This document shows positions 21,441-35,680 of a stretch of DNA of 64,000 nt, one piece after another; the first letter of the stretch is position 1, and every line of letters begins with the position of its first letter. This DNA comes from Nymphalis io. Lineage: Eukaryota; Arthropoda; Insecta; Lepidoptera; Nymphalidae. Below the pieces are notes generated by a model that saw only the letters and a program-made list of their open reading frames with translations, was not told the DNA's origin and did no database searches. The position numbers were made by a program, and so were the translations under genes. The stretch is taken from contig NC_065888.1 in the NCBI RefSeq assembly GCF_905147045.1, positions 6,515,001 through 6,579,000 on the forward strand. The letters are read 5' to 3'.

Positions 21441-24169
21441 ATGGCTGACAATCTGATTCAAAAGTCACATAAAACTAGTGAAAAAAACAAGTATAACAAC
21501 GTTGTTCATCGTACTACGAGTGAATCTCTGCGACTGAACGAGTCAGAGAAAGGAGTGACTCACCCGACGAGTCTTCAATCCGCCCATAACCCAAGGAAAA
21601 TATCTTCCTTTCAGATAACCAGTGTGACTGTTGGCTCTCGGGTGAGCACTGATGCAGGCGAAGACTCCGCTGATGATCTAGATGAATCTCACACCGACGA
21701 CATCTCAAGGGTGACTGACATAGAGAATGAAACTCCAAGCTATTCAGAAGATACCTTTTCAAAAGACGACGTTTTTTACAACGCATCCAGTGCATCACTA
21801 GGTTGTGCTCCTGTTATCCCGACCAGTTCGCAGTACGGTCTTGCGATCGTAGGTCAGGAACCTAATACTAATCAAATTGGAGGTGCAGTGCCAAATAGTA
21901 ATAACACAGAAGTTAATGACATGCACGTCAGTGTCACGAATGCTGGAACAGGCAGCATTATCAACCTTATAGGAAATTCTAAACCTCAAGAAGGCATGAA
22001 GGAAATACAAGAACATGTTAGAAACGAAAGGTTTAAAGTTGTGAAAATAGAAAGCACTGAACCCTTCCGCCGTGGAAGATGGATGTGCATGGACTATCTT
22101 GATCACACCACAACTCAGCAAAATGCTCCAATCACACTTAACAACAATTTAGAGGTGACTGATTCTAATACATTGCAGGCTCCTGATAGTGGTGTTGTAA
22201 TAAATGACAGCCAACATGATGATATGTGCAATGATCTGACAAGTAAAGGGCCTAAAGATCAAGTGAATGCAGTGCAGCAAATGGATCAAGGTGTTCAGAA
22301 ACAATTTCCTATGGCTTCCCCTGGTCAATCTTTAACCCAACCAATTAATATAGTGCAACAACAAATGCCTGTCAATCAATCTGTCTCTGTGCAATCACCA
22401 CCTCTAGAGATGCCTCAACAAATGCCAAACCAAACTATGCAAACCAACCAACAAGTTGGACAGCAACATCCACAGAGTATGACACATATCACTATGCAAA
22501 ATACAGCGCAGAATCATCCTCAACCTCCTCAGCAACAACAGGTTCAACAAATTCCTCAAAGCTTTCCACAGCACCAGTTACAACAAGTCATTGCACAGTC
22601 ACAGGGTATTGCGATGCAGCAAATACCCATGCATCAACAAATGCCGCAGCAGATGCAGCAAATACCTAATCAACAAATGCAACAGATCAGTCAACATTTG
22701 CCTCAAGCTCAGCTTACTAATATGCAAATACAACAGCAAATGCCACAAATGCAAGGCATCCCTAATCAAGGACAGTTAACCCAAGTGCCTGGCCAGCAAC
22801 CACAAATGCAGCAAATTCAAATGCAACCTATGCAAGGCCAACCAAACCCGCAACAAATCCATCAGATGCAACAAGCACAAATACCCAACATTGGACAAGG
22901 TCACCATTTACAAGGTCAACAAACTATGGGAACACAGCAAGCCCAACTTCAGCATTTGTCTAGTCAGGCCCAAATACAAGCATTGCAGAACCAGCAGTTG
23001 CCAAATCACATACAACAAATGCAAATACCTGCCCAATTAACTGCAACTAATCAACAGATATCTCAAATGCAAACACAAATGCACCAATTACCATCACAGC
23101 CTCAACAATCAGTGGTACCAGGGATACATCCTCAAATGCAACAGCAAGGCATGGGTGTAACTCAAACTCAATACAACCAAGCGGTGAATCAGCAAGCCAA
23201 TGCTCAATCAATGATCAATGCGACCATGCCATCATCACAGCAGCCAATGGTTCAACCCCAACACAATGTGCCCCAATATCATACACAACAATCTCAAATG
23301 TCACAGCAGGGACAGACCTTGCCTCAAGAGGTGCTGACTAGTATTGTAACTTCACAACAAGGTGCAACGCTCCCGACCAATTTACAACCAATGGTCACTC
23401 AGCCGCAAGGTTCTACATTGCCTGCGAATCTTCAAAGCCTCGCAGGCCAACAGCAAGCCCCAGTGCACACTATGCCACCACAGCAAGGAAATGTACCTCA
23501 AGGCAACATACAAATTATGACAGCTCCACCTCAAAGTATGCAAATGTTAGATGGTAATCAACCCAACATGCAAATACCTCCCTCGGATACCATATATATA
23601 CAACCTCCCAATGTTGGTCAGCAGATGCCTACACATATGACCCAGCCACAGACTATGTTACAACAGCAAGTGAGTGGACAGGGGCAAATGGGTGGTGTGC
23701 AATATGTTCCTAATCAGCCTGTATCTCAAGTCTCAATGGCACACCAGAACATTCCGATGTCTATGCAACAGACTATGCCAGTTGGAATGGGAGGAGTTCA
23801 TGCAAATGTGGTGCAATCGCAAACCAGTATGCCTATGGGCTATGGCGGTGTGGTGCCTGTGATGTCTCAGAGTAGCGTTGCGCCCGTTGAGGCTACAGTG
23901 TCAGGAACTAATTCACCAGTTGTTTCAATGCCAGTCAATTCCACTGCATATGTTTCAAATGCGGTGCAGCCTGGACATGATAGTCAGGGTTTCGGTAGCC
24001 CAGTCAGTGCGGTGGTGTCTCATGCTATCAGTGGAGCAGTGATGAGCAATGTGAATGTGAATGCATGTGATAGTGGTGCTCTGGATGTAGCCCAAGATGG
24101 ACTGCAAGCTGGAGACACTGGAGATGGCAAGGAAGAACCACAACCCGCACCACCTCCAGAAGATGAAAG
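21441..24169 (+). CDS. bun: bunched long isoform (TSC22 domain family), first coding exon, 3' exons missing
   Basis: The ATG at 21441 opens 909 codons plus two bases, ending at a consensus donor (AAAG|GTGAGT). Two motifs characteristic of long TSC22/BunA isoforms are present: RKISSFQITSVT at residues 52-63, followed by an acidic DDIS/DIENETPSYSEDTFS block to 107; and ERFKVVKIESTEPFRRGRW starting at 196 and ending CMDYLD at 221. In Drosophila the long isoform promotes growth and its conserved motifs contact the adaptor Madm. Residues about 270-700 are very rich in Gln, Met and Pro, probably a disordered activation-type region; the tail is Gly/Ser/Val-rich. The TSC box and leucine zipper, encoded by downstream exons in this family, are absent here, so this is a partial gene. 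It diverges from the MFSD6-like gene. Confidence 0.93.
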
Positions 24170-25254
24170 GTGAGTTAACTTTTAGCATAACACATTCTCT
24201 ATCTTATAAGTTCCTGATAAAATAAAAGCAATTACTACATGAGCTGTTCATCTGTTGATAAGATATTCATAAAAATGATAATAATTTTTATGCACTGATT
24301 ACAAACTTTGTCTAAAATTATAAATAATGCATGGTGCCTCATTCCAATTTTATGATCAATGTAATACATTTTATTTCGAATATTACACTAATAATTTAAT
24401 TCTTCAAATTTTAAAATTATTTTCCATAATAGGTAATTGATAATTAAGATAGTTTTAAACTTATACTGAAAATTACTTTAGAAATATTTTTGATTATAAT
24501 TATCTAATCTCAACTTTATTAATTAATGCTTCCATTCCTTTCATTACATTTATGAGATTATTTTTATCTACTTTCCTTAATTATTTTATGGAATTGGACT
24601 TTCTATGAAAATATGCTTAACAAACAATTAGTTATTAAAGTTTTACTTCCAGACTGATACTGATATTAAAATTTACTTGTTCATCTATTTAAAACTATTT
24701 TTAAAAACTTAAATAAATAATAATAAATTTATTTTATTCATTTTTGCTTTATACTTTTGATGAATAAATTTTATGTAAAGTATGTCAAATTTGAATGAGA
24801 TTATGATGTATAAAATTTAACAACTTCAGATGCAATTTATTAAATTTATTCTGACTACATATAGTCCAAAAAAGAATAATATAAGAAGTTAATGTGTGTT
24901 TAATGCATATATTATTATTTCAATATAATTACTTTTTAAATTAACCCATTTTCTGGTTTCAGCTACCTTTCGATCATTGTAAATTGTGATTTCATTTCCT
25001 CATAGTATTTTAAATGTGAAATAAAATAGGAAGTTTATGTATATTTCAAGTTCTCAATATAATTAAAGATACATTTAATGTTTATTTATTTTTTCTCTTA
25101 AGATTTACATATATAGTTCTATTTATATAGACTTTATAGTCGAACTCATTATATAATCTATGATATGTTTTAACTTAAGTTTCCAACTGCATTGCAATTA
25201 CCGACTTGGTCACCAAGTAACCACCTATATATAACTGTTTGCGAAAATAACTCA

Positions 25255-25440
25255 TCCGTAGACAATGGCGGTTGTTTTCTTTGCTTTTGGCCGCGGCTCG
25301 TACTGCCGAGCGGAATCCGACGTCCCTTTGATGCTGTTTATTTGCGCTTCGTCCTGCGACATAAATAGGTAGTTGACACGTACGGTGCATGGTGCCCGCC
25401 GGTATGTTGCCGGTGACTCACTAGCAACGTATCCGACTTA
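25255..25440 (+). promoter_or_regulatory. GC-rich island with candidate alternative first exon (ATG 25265, donor after 25368)
   Basis: About 1.1 kb after the bunched exon, GC content rises. An ATG with good context (gacaatggc) opens 35 codons (MAVVFFAFGRGSYCRAES...). An AG|GTAGTT donor-like site just before its stop would leave phase 2, matching the bunched exon. The opposite strand is also open for 71 codons here. It could be an alternative promoter or a conserved enhancer. Confidence 0.25.
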
Positions 25441-28400
25441 TAAGCCAGCTAAAAAAGTGACTGGGCGTTCTTTTCGTACCGCTGTTAAGTAGATCGTGCA
25501 TCTTTCTAAACACTATTAATTATAATCGGCAACAATCAAGCTCATCTACAAGTTATCGCCATTGTCCAGTAGTAGAAAAAAAAACTTAAGGTATTCACAT
25601 CAATGGCGATGAATGTATTAATATTCTAATAGGTTCTTTAAATATTCCCAAGACGATATCACAATGCAACAGGAGTCTCATCCGGCGCCAGCGCAACGTC
25701 ACTGGCGTCGTTGGTAATCGAGTCAAGATCGGAAGGCCGTGAAACATGAGATTGTCGTTCGCTTATGATCGACTAATATCCATCACAATACACTCGTAAT
25801 TATATAAATGGTTGATTAGATGAACACTATAACCCACAAAGGCAAAATACTTTCAAATCATAATTGAAAAGACAATTGAGACAATTTTTACTTATAATAC
25901 GTAGGTATTGGTATAGGTTTCTACCAAAAAGAATATTTTATTTAATAATAGGATAACTCCAAACTTATAAAATATTGTAAACACTTTTGAATTTATCATA
26001 ACTTGGTAGTTTATTAATTTTAACTTATGTAAGATGTTCAAAAATTAATTAATTTGATCTCAGCTCTACATTCTCGAGTTTTTCCAATAGCCTATTGTTA
26101 AACATGTTTTTGAACTCTCGTTCATGGAATCATTATCACTTTACTCGTGCAATAAAGTGATTAACAATTTCATGTCCTTTTTAGTGGAAACATTGAATTA
26201 CTGATGTTATGGTTCAGTCGCGAAACGTTTGTGAGTACTAGATATGTCTAAGTATTCAATCTTGTTGACACGTATGAATTAATATGCTTGCAATATTATG
26301 TATAAAGATACAATATTCCCTAAGAAAATTACCAATTTTTTAACGTGATAGAAAGTACATTGTTGAATCATAATATTAGTGCGTTTTTTTAATCCTTTTA
26401 GTCCATTCCCTGATATTATTAAATAATTAAAAAGTTACTACAAGGAAATTGCTTTTAATTACTGACCAATTTGCTTCGGCTTATCAACTTCGATAACAAA
26501 AAAAAACCAATGTTTTACAAACATACACAATTCGATATAGATAAAATATATTATATGCAACTCTGATCTCGGATGAAAATAATTCGAAAGATTCACCTGC
26601 ACGTAGTTTCTAGAAGTCGATGCAATCTATTGGCGTGCTAATATTGGTGAAAGTAGATGCACAAAATGCCGCTCCATTCTCAGTATTGTCAAATAAAGCG
26701 CTCGCTTCCACGATATACAGAAGAAATTGTTTATTTGATATTTGACAGTATATTTCGCTTAATGTTAATTTCGCAACCTCTATCATTTCTTCTCGTTGTA
26801 GAATTTTACATAAATTTCCTTAATGTAGATTCCATCGAATGTATTTATTGATAGATATTGTACTATACAAAGTCAAGTAGGCAGATTTCATCGCTAGTTC
26901 AGTTTTTCCTGAATAATTCGTTTGTAATTTTGTATAGACAATAGTCAAAACGTCGAAAGGGCCGATCGTTAGGTATGTTATGATTAAAACAAGTCATTTG
27001 AACGGCATTGGAATTGCAATTATCAACCAGAATATAACATTAAATCATTATTTTTATTTTATTTTCTAGTTAAAGTATTTCCATTGTTAACAGCATATAG
27101 TGGTATGTTTTTTTTTATATCATTGCAATATTTTATTAACACGGTCTATCCGCTTAAATTCATATTCGTATACTTACGTATGTACAATTTATATATATGC
27201 ATTATTCACAAATGTTCGATAAAATTCATAGCATAATTAATAATAATAATTAATATAAATATAAATAATAATTGGAATGCATATTATATTTTATATTATA
27301 TATACATTATATTTGGCTCAAATTAGTACTTTCCGTTGAATTAAAAAATATGCAGACTGAATGACTATTATAATTCATATTATTAAGTAAAATATAGATT
27401 ATCTTATTATCTAGTACTTTTATGGAATGGAATTAATGACGATCCAATTATAAGTTTGCGTGTCATTTTTTAAACGTCACCGTTCATTAAATAAAGCGGT
27501 GAAATATTGAATTGTTTTCTTGTTCATTATTCAATTTATAGATTCATATTTTCATTCATTTTATAAATGGTTTAGTGGATAATACACATAGATCTAAAAT
27601 TAAGGTCGCTAACAAAGTTTGTTGTGTGTTAAATTTAAGTTCATGTCGTATTTGGTTTGGTAGATATTAATCATCAAGAACTGGTATTTTTCCGATGGAA
27701 TTATATCGTATATGTATCCTGGCGGCTAAAATAACTTACAGAAAAGTTATGTTACGTCTAAATATCCAGAAGTATTTGTAATAATAATTAAAATACTTCA
27801 AGCTATTCTATAGTAATCTTATAACTAGTATAAACTTAGAATAGCAATAATTAAAACATACGAAAGCACGTAAATGTAGTACTAAAACGCGATCTGAGAC
27901 CGTTAATCTTTTCAGGATTAGAGTACGTTGATGGCTATATCGAAAACTACTAGGAATATTGATAAAGGAGGATGATCAAAGGAGTCTCGTTGCCGATTTT
28001 GTTGAAAATTAAAATTGCACTATTTTTGTTTAATGAACGCAAATCTGACACACTCATAAAAGGTCATAAGTTTACTTCCGATATAGAGCCAAAGATACTA
28101 GATTATGTGGTGTAGATGTGTGGTGATACTAGAGTGTGTCTAGCGCGGTGATCGATTATATCTAAGGTTGTTTCATGGTGAAGCGAGATATATAGGTACG
28201 ACTCGAGTAAATTATGAAAAAGCAATATAAACTGATTCTAGACCAAAATATCGTGCCTTCCCGACTAAAAATAATCGAAAATGCGTTCATTTCCGAATAA
28301 ATTAATAATTCATATCATAATTCTAAATTGAAGAAGAATTTTAGAAGTTACTGAAAATAGATAAAGATTCTATCTCCGAGTCCAGGTTCTTGACCGATAA

Positions 28401-28624
28401 AACTTTTGTGGGGAAAAGCTTGATACTTGATAGTTCGAGTTCAATGCTTTTCATCACATAGACGTGTGAAAGGTTTTTCATAATAGCTGAAACGATGACC
28501 ACGATATAGGCACAATCGTTAAATTGATTGGCCGTGTGCTAAGATTGGTGAAAAAAACATAATATTACAGATTATAGATTGATTTTTTTTATAAAATTTC
28601 ACCTAAAGTTTGTGCTTCTTTATC

Positions 28625-28700
28625 TATAATAATAATATGCAAAAGTAAGTCTGTCTGTCACGCTTTCAATTCTTAACTACTAAACCCATTTTAATTTATA
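28625..28700 (+). repeat. Fragment of a dispersed insect repeat ('gtctgtctgtcacgctttca')
   Basis: The phrase 'taagtctgtctgtcacgctt' followed by 'caattcttaactactaaacc' resembles the start of a common lepidopteran dispersed repeat. Possible opposite-end fragments lie at 46970-47010 and 55013-55060. The assignment is from memory of the repeat's wording. Confidence 0.45.
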
Positions 28701-28759
28701 GTTCAATATAAATTAGGATGTATAAAACTTTTAGTCGCCAGTGTAGGAGGAGGATTGTT

Positions 28760-28820
28760 GGAGTACAATTTTGAGAGAATTCCACTACGATATAGTGGAA
28801 TTCTCTCAAAGTTGTTCTCC
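28760..28820. repeat. Long hairpin: 28-bp arms (2 mismatches), 5-nt loop
   Basis: The left arm 28760-28787 and right arm 28793-28820 are reverse complements except at two positions. The inner 18 bp (tttgagagaattccacta) pair perfectly around the loop cgata. Confidence 0.95.
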
Positions 28821-31554
28821 TTAACAGGAAGTTCTCGACTCGACTTTTGGAAATTGACGGGCCGGTACTATGCTTGTTTTTACTCGTAATAATTTTGTTC
28901 TTTCATTTTATTCATGTATAAATAACGTTTGTTTTCAAACAAACAGACGGTTGGCGAAGCGTGACACTGACAAGTTGTACAAGGACAGATGGGAATTGAA
29001 AAACTCGTTGATTGAAGTCGAACACTCATACTTTTTTCATGATTAAAAGCACTGATATTTTTATTTATGCTAAACATTTTTGCTAAACGATATCTAAAAT
29101 GTATGTTTATTTAAACACAAGAAATCTTTTAAAAAAAAAAAAGTTTTTTTTCAATATTATGTTTGAGGCTAACAAAAGTAATAAAAATTGCATTTTGTAC
29201 GGGATATTTTCATATAATAAATAATATATGAAGAAATAATGTTTATATCGCATTCCCATTTGTTTCTTTTACGGCAATGATTTCAAAAGATTCCAAATAT
29301 TTGACAAACTCAAATATTTGAAATTGATGTCGAGTCCTAATCTCCCACTACGATGCTCAGGGAATGTAAAATAACTATTCGAAAACGTTTATAAAGTATA
29401 TTTTAATTTGTTAGCAAACTTAAACAATTAATTTTTATATAAAAAAAAGAAACAATATTTAAGCATTTAAAGTTATATGTATATTAGATTACGCGAAAAT
29501 TATAATTTATTAACAAATTCTACCCGTCCTGGCTTCGAATGATTTAGGAACGCATAGAGGACAAACATACAAAAACATTAATAATTATTTATTAAGAAGA
29601 TTCTTCAGGAATATTGGATATTATTTTGAGTATTCTTTTTCATTATTGTACTTGGACATTATTATTGAAGATAAAAACGCTACAATGTATCGAAAAGTTC
29701 TTTGTTTCGGAACGTGAACACTAAATTAAACATTGAGTTTCGTGTTAGATTATAAAATGCAGTTGAATACAATACGATGTTTTCGTGTGAATAAATAACT
29801 CGGTCTAAAAGACGATCAGTTGCAGGATAACCGGTACATTCCGAGAATATTTTAAAGCCACTAATTACTCATTGCCTTCGACCTTCTCGTGCAATTTGTT
29901 GGTTGAAAAATATGTAATAAATACTAATACTTACTTTTAGAAGTTTTATAATATACTTACTTTTATGATACTTTTGGGCGTTTAATAATACCTGTGCAAG
30001 AATCTCAGGAGCCAACGATCTTTAACACATTTCATATTTAAACCAACCGTAATGGTTACGATTAGTGTTTCATTTAATATTACTGTTAATATTTGATTTT
30101 ACAAACGAGTAATGAAAATGCATTAAAAATGCGAAATAACTCAATTAGTTTTTTTTTTCTAAAAGATACGGTAAACTACTCTCTGCGGTTATAGAAGAAC
30201 TTCAGAAAGTAAGCGTTGATTTAAAATGAATAACTATATAATTAAGAAACTATTGAAACGATTTCGATAAGAAAATATGTGATTTTGCGAAATTACTGTA
30301 AATATAAAGCAGTCTAAACCATCGAAGTCTGTTATCACGCGCCTAACTCATAACCTCCTTATTATTTATTGGTTAAAAAACTACTTTTTCAGCACATTTA
30401 ATCAGGAAAAATATTCTATAATAAGGACCACAACATCTTAAAATAATGAATAAATTAAATTATTTTTATTCGACTACTTTACGATTAGACGCAGAATATC
30501 CGTGACAATTTAATTATATATTTATAAATACATTCACTACGGTAGATGTTTCGCATTTAAAAACGAATTTTCCGATGACGGTAACATAGCATGTCAGTGG
30601 CAAAATCTATAATCAAACTTATCGTGTTTATGTTAAAATCGAATAAATCGATATCTTGGTTCGTTAACTGATAGCTATTGTAAATTAACTATCAGCCATT
30701 ATCCCCTGTGAATTACGTATCTTTATTTTTTGCGTGTACAGCAAACATTTATAAATAACCACGTATAGTACCACATTTAATCCTTTCTACCAGAATTTCG
30801 AAATGGGAATATAAATTCATATAATCAAAGACATATTACATTGTATTAAAATCTGTTCTCGTTTCCTGCAAATTTCTGGGAAAATATTTTTTTATAAATA
30901 TACTAATTATAACTTCCTTTATAAATAGCCGTTTTAGTTCACACAATAACGTAACACTTGTTATCATCACATTGCTTTTATGCCAAGAATAATACTTAGG
31001 TTCATTAATCCAATAATAGTGTGGCAATATTGAATATAATAGAGGCATTGGGAATTGCAGTATTGTATTGACCTCCGTAACCATGATATTTCTAATAATA
31101 ACATTTACAGATAAAGTTTTACCGATGCGGTTGAGCGGAATTTATTTAATTCATTTCAATACATATTATCAAAGCATTCTGCTATTTTATATATCTTATA
31201 AAATATCTCAAGACCGTCATACGTATTCCATAGTATAAATTAAAATGAAATATTTTCATGTTGTAATCTCTATCGTCAAAGATGTCCGCTATCTTTATTT
31301 TGTAAAGAAATACAAATTGCACAAAGCAGAGAATGCATTGTAATTGGACAGCAGAATATAGCAATGTGGAAAGCGTAGGTGGCTGATAAGCTGCGGGCGC
31401 AGTCCAGTTCTAGTTTTATATCGACGTAGAAATATATACGAATGAAAAGTACTCGTCTGGTGCATTATAACATCGAGAGAAATTTCGCAGTTGCCTATCT
31501 TGATTTCTCTTTTGTGGACTTTTGTCATTTTCCACTGTCGTTTCTGCGATCTAT

Positions 31555-31700
31555 GACAACTGACGTCGAAACCATAGCAATGACGTTTTCTTACATTAGA
31601 TGACGCATGGTACAGCCGCATCCGCTGCGCCATCTACTTGCAATTCAGGCGTCGCCAGAACGAATCGACAGCCGCCGGCGTTTGCCGGAAACGTCTTCGT
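31555..31700. promoter_or_regulatory. GC-rich island with three TGACG half-sites at 20-bp spacing
   Basis: TGACG starts at exactly 31561, 31581 and 31601. These resemble CRE/ATF half-sites. A gcgccatctac motif (31627-31637) and a GC-rich 'gccgccggcgtttgccgg' stretch follow. It could be an enhancer or a cryptic promoter in the bunched intron. Confidence 0.3.
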
Positions 31701-34700
31701 AATGGCAAAATGCCAGTCATAATAAATGTAACTTTTAAACGTTTAATTCAATATATAATCCTATAAAATTACGTCAACACTTAAACGTTATAATTAGTCA
31801 AGATTATCTCCGAATTCATCCGAATCTATCTAGTTCACTGTGACGTTTTTTTATTAGCATATTCTAATTGATCTGGGAATAAATATTTAAGATTGTAAAA
31901 ATGCCATTTTGTTGAACAATGAATCGTTTCCTAGTTATACTACATATTTCTTGTTCGTTCTTACTTCGTAGATAAGTTTTTATTTCGTAGCACTATGGTG
32001 ATCCAGTAGCAAGAGGCTGTGCTTGCTTTCCCGGCGATAAGCGAAGTTCATTGGCACCGCTAGTATTCTTATTCATCGCCATTTCGCTATTGGTCAAGCC
32101 TAAATCTGTCATGTAATTAATCTCAAAGAAAAGAAAGTAGTTTCGCTATCAATGTCCGTGTTTTACAATCGAGGCTCGATAACATTGTTACTGTCGAGAG
32201 ATTAAATAAGATTACAATAAAAAAAATACTTTATAAAGGTGGTAGAGAATGCAACGAAATATTTCTAATGTTTTTATTCGTCACTTTCTAATGTTTGTTT
32301 CTTTCACAAAGACAAGATAATGGTTTTCATTTTTATAGTCATACAACTGAATCTATAAAAAATCTTTGATAAATTGATCAGTCTAAATATTGAACTATCA
32401 TTAAATTGAATACTACATTTTAGTAGCTATTATTTTGCCTAAACGAGCCATAATAAGTATGCACGGGTTACAAAGTGAATAACACCGTACAAAAGGCTCA
32501 TTCATTGGAATGGGATGACGTATCATTTTCTCTTTAAAATGGGCAGATGCTAACCATCTGTGTTGCCAGCCTTATTGATTATTTGGATTACGCACCTTGT
32601 TATCTAAGTTGAAAGCGATCAGAGCCTATTTGCAATTAATAAAAATTGACATCGCTGATATGCCTGGTGAAATTTCGACCTCGTGTATGCGTAACGTTAA
32701 TTTCAAATTTGCATCTGACAGTTGGCAGCGTTTTATGCTCATTTTCGTTTTTTACATTTTGCAAGTAGCGGATGAGATACATGAAGCATTAACGATTCAC
32801 TTGCGGTTCAACCCACGTTACATTAAAATTCGTGCAGACCTGCACTCATTTTGAGATAACTTGTATGATACATTTACATTTAAATATTTAATAAAAATAA
32901 ATAACGTAAAAGTATTTCTGAGACTTTTTGTTATGTTCAAAAACTTTTTGCGTATTAATTTGCGAATATCCAATACCTAAGTCGTGAACTCTTATCGATT
33001 ATTTAGATTAATACATAAACAAGCCAAGGTCACGGTACCGCACCAGGTGGTACCATGTTGTTCTTTTTGGGTACATTGGCTTATTTTCGACTTTATTGAT
33101 TAAAAAGTTAAAATAAAACACAAAGTTACAGTAAAACTAAATTATATCACTGTCGGTACCAGTCCAGTAATTGTTTGCTTATTTCTTTGCTCTATCGAAC
33201 AAATCCTGCGTTTAGTATACGTATCTTTTAATTCCCATTGTTTGTAGATAATCTATTGTTAGAACTTATTTTTTGGCTTATTTAAAATTGAATGAAAAAT
33301 ACTTGCTGTTATTTTTTACCTTAATTTAAAAAAAAAATTGTTCAAATGAATTTGTTTTATTGTTATTTTATAGACTTGTCGTTACTACATTTATTTATGT
33401 TTTACGACAAATGTGAATCTAACGCTTATGTTTAGAACTATCCAACGATTTATTACTTTCCTTTGTACGATATAAGTATAACAACACATTATAATATTAT
33501 TAGTGGTTTTTTTACAAAGCTAATTGTTTAATGCCCTTTTTAATTTATATTCCTTCTACATAAACAACTGTTATGTCTGTGTTTTTAAATAGAATAATTC
33601 GTTCCGAGTATTGTGCAAAAAGGAAATTAAAATGTATGACACACTGGTGTTTTGTGTATGGACGAATTTAAACGTTTTAAAAAAAGGTTAAAATGTGGAT
33701 TTTGAAGCAACCTATGAACATTAATAAAATATTTATTATACAATTATGTTCATAACATTGTAGGGACACCGTCGTGGAAAACTATTTAATCACATTTGTG
33801 TCAACAGTATAACTGTAATTTATACGTCAAAAGTATTTTTTACTAATAAATAACAATTTGACGTATCTTTGATTTCTGCTTCTCAGGTTTTAACATATTT
33901 TCTTTGCCGAACCGTTAGTTGTTTTTAATTTGACAATCGATATGTTAGTGTAATGCTTCTATACTGAATAAAGGATATTTATTTGATGATTTTTATTACC
34001 AATTTGAATTTCAGGTATAAAAATCAATGGATTTGCCCGACTTTCTTTCTTTCCATTAATTCTAAAAATAACATCAGGATGTGTTTGTAACTGGAGTAGG
34101 TCTTTTTTGTGTCAGTATTTGATGTCGACGATCGGGCTAAAAATATCCTGGCAAGAATTTCACAGCAGCCAAAGAATGCGATACAGTCATATACGATGGA
34201 TCGGCGCTGTTGCGACTGCTATAAAGCTTACAAGCTTGTTAAACATTTCCCCGTTGATCTATTGGTTCGGTTTCTTATGAAAGTGATATTCAAAACATTT
34301 ATGAAGTAATAAATCAATTAAATTTATAGATTAGTAAGCGTTTCGAGTTTAATACATTTTATTATTATTTTTTAAATTAGAACCTTTACAATTACAGGTT
34401 ATAGGTTTACAGGTTTATTGTAATAAGATGTAAAAATGACAATATATGTATTTATATCCACATTGAAAATTACTTAGAATGTGACTCAAGGCATTACAAT
34501 TCACTTTTAGATAAAACGCATTGCTTTCAACAGCTCGCTTATTAATACAGTCATTTTAAAAATGCTTGGTTAACCTTGTGCATTCCCTAATTTATTACTC
34601 GTTTGTATAATTTCCGTAAATTTATACAATAAATCACGGAAATATATTAAAGTGGTGTTTTAAAAATGATATAAAATAAGATTATTACAAAAATTTCGCG

Positions 34701-35254
34701 GCAAATATTAGATAGTATTTTTTCTATTTTAAAAATGAATCCAAGTCAAGCTAAACACCATTATTCACTTTCAACCAATAGTGAAATATTATAGTCAGTC
34801 TAATATTAGAAATTAAAAAACAAAAGTAGATTCACTCTCACCGTATTTCTTTTGTTCCTCTATAGCGCAAAATCAACTGTAATTTCCTGACCGAATTTTT
34901 TGCCTCGTGTCGACGTCTGGCTGACGGGTCATTTATCTTGGATTAGAAATTTTTTGCTTGTATCATTGACTTCATAAATATTAGACATAAGCTTGGAGCC
35001 ATTAAGATATTTGCGATTACTTAATCGCAAATGCTAGAATTTAATTTTTTAAATAACCAATAATGTGTTGTCTTATTTTCGTTTGTCATAATACAAATGC
35101 GAATAGGTATCGCTGATAATTGATTATTTTTATTAATTACAAGTTTTTCAAGTCACAACTCAAGTGTTGTATGCAAAAAGATAATAATTTATCAGCAGCT
35201 AGTTATGTAAAGTGCAATATCAATTATAGTTGTACACGGTATAACACGTTCCGC

Positions 35255-35435
35255 AATTACAGGGCGGGTCTCGTGAACTGTGCCGGTCATCGCCCCCTCA
35301 GCCGAATCTACGACTTTCTAATGGGATTAAAGTTTGTTGCTCGCCGCAGACGCAACTTGAACCGAAGCCGAGATGCAATTGCTGTATTGTATCCCTTCAC
35401 ACCTGAATATTCAATTTTTTACTATAACCGCTCAT
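35255..35435 (+). other. GC-rich island with possible acceptor and 57-codon open frame
   Basis: After an acceptor-like 'cgcaattacag' (ending 35261), a frame stays open to TAA near 35437 (GLVNCAGHRPLSRIYDFL...RRRRNLNRS). If spliced from a phase-2 donor, such as that of bunched, it would read in frame. The polypyrimidine tract is poor. It could be an alternative terminal exon, a repeat fragment or chance. Confidence 0.2.
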
Positions 35436-35680
35436 AACGTAATCTCTCCGTAGTTTTAATAATTTTTATTAAGGTACATATTAAAGATTTAACAAAATAA
35501 ACAATAAAATATATTTTTAATATTGGTTAGCTTTACAGGATATGTGCAATTATAGTCTCGTAAAGCTAGAGATCAAACGGCAAACGCGCTTTCACTGACT
35601 TGTCGATCTCGACGAAATGCAACTGAAAAACTGCAGCTTTCCTATTCCGTTAAGATTCCGATTTGTGTGGCAGTCGTAGC

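Noticed and set aside
21514..22121. Minus-strand ORFs of 94 and 107 codons
   Set aside because: Shadows of the bunched exon.
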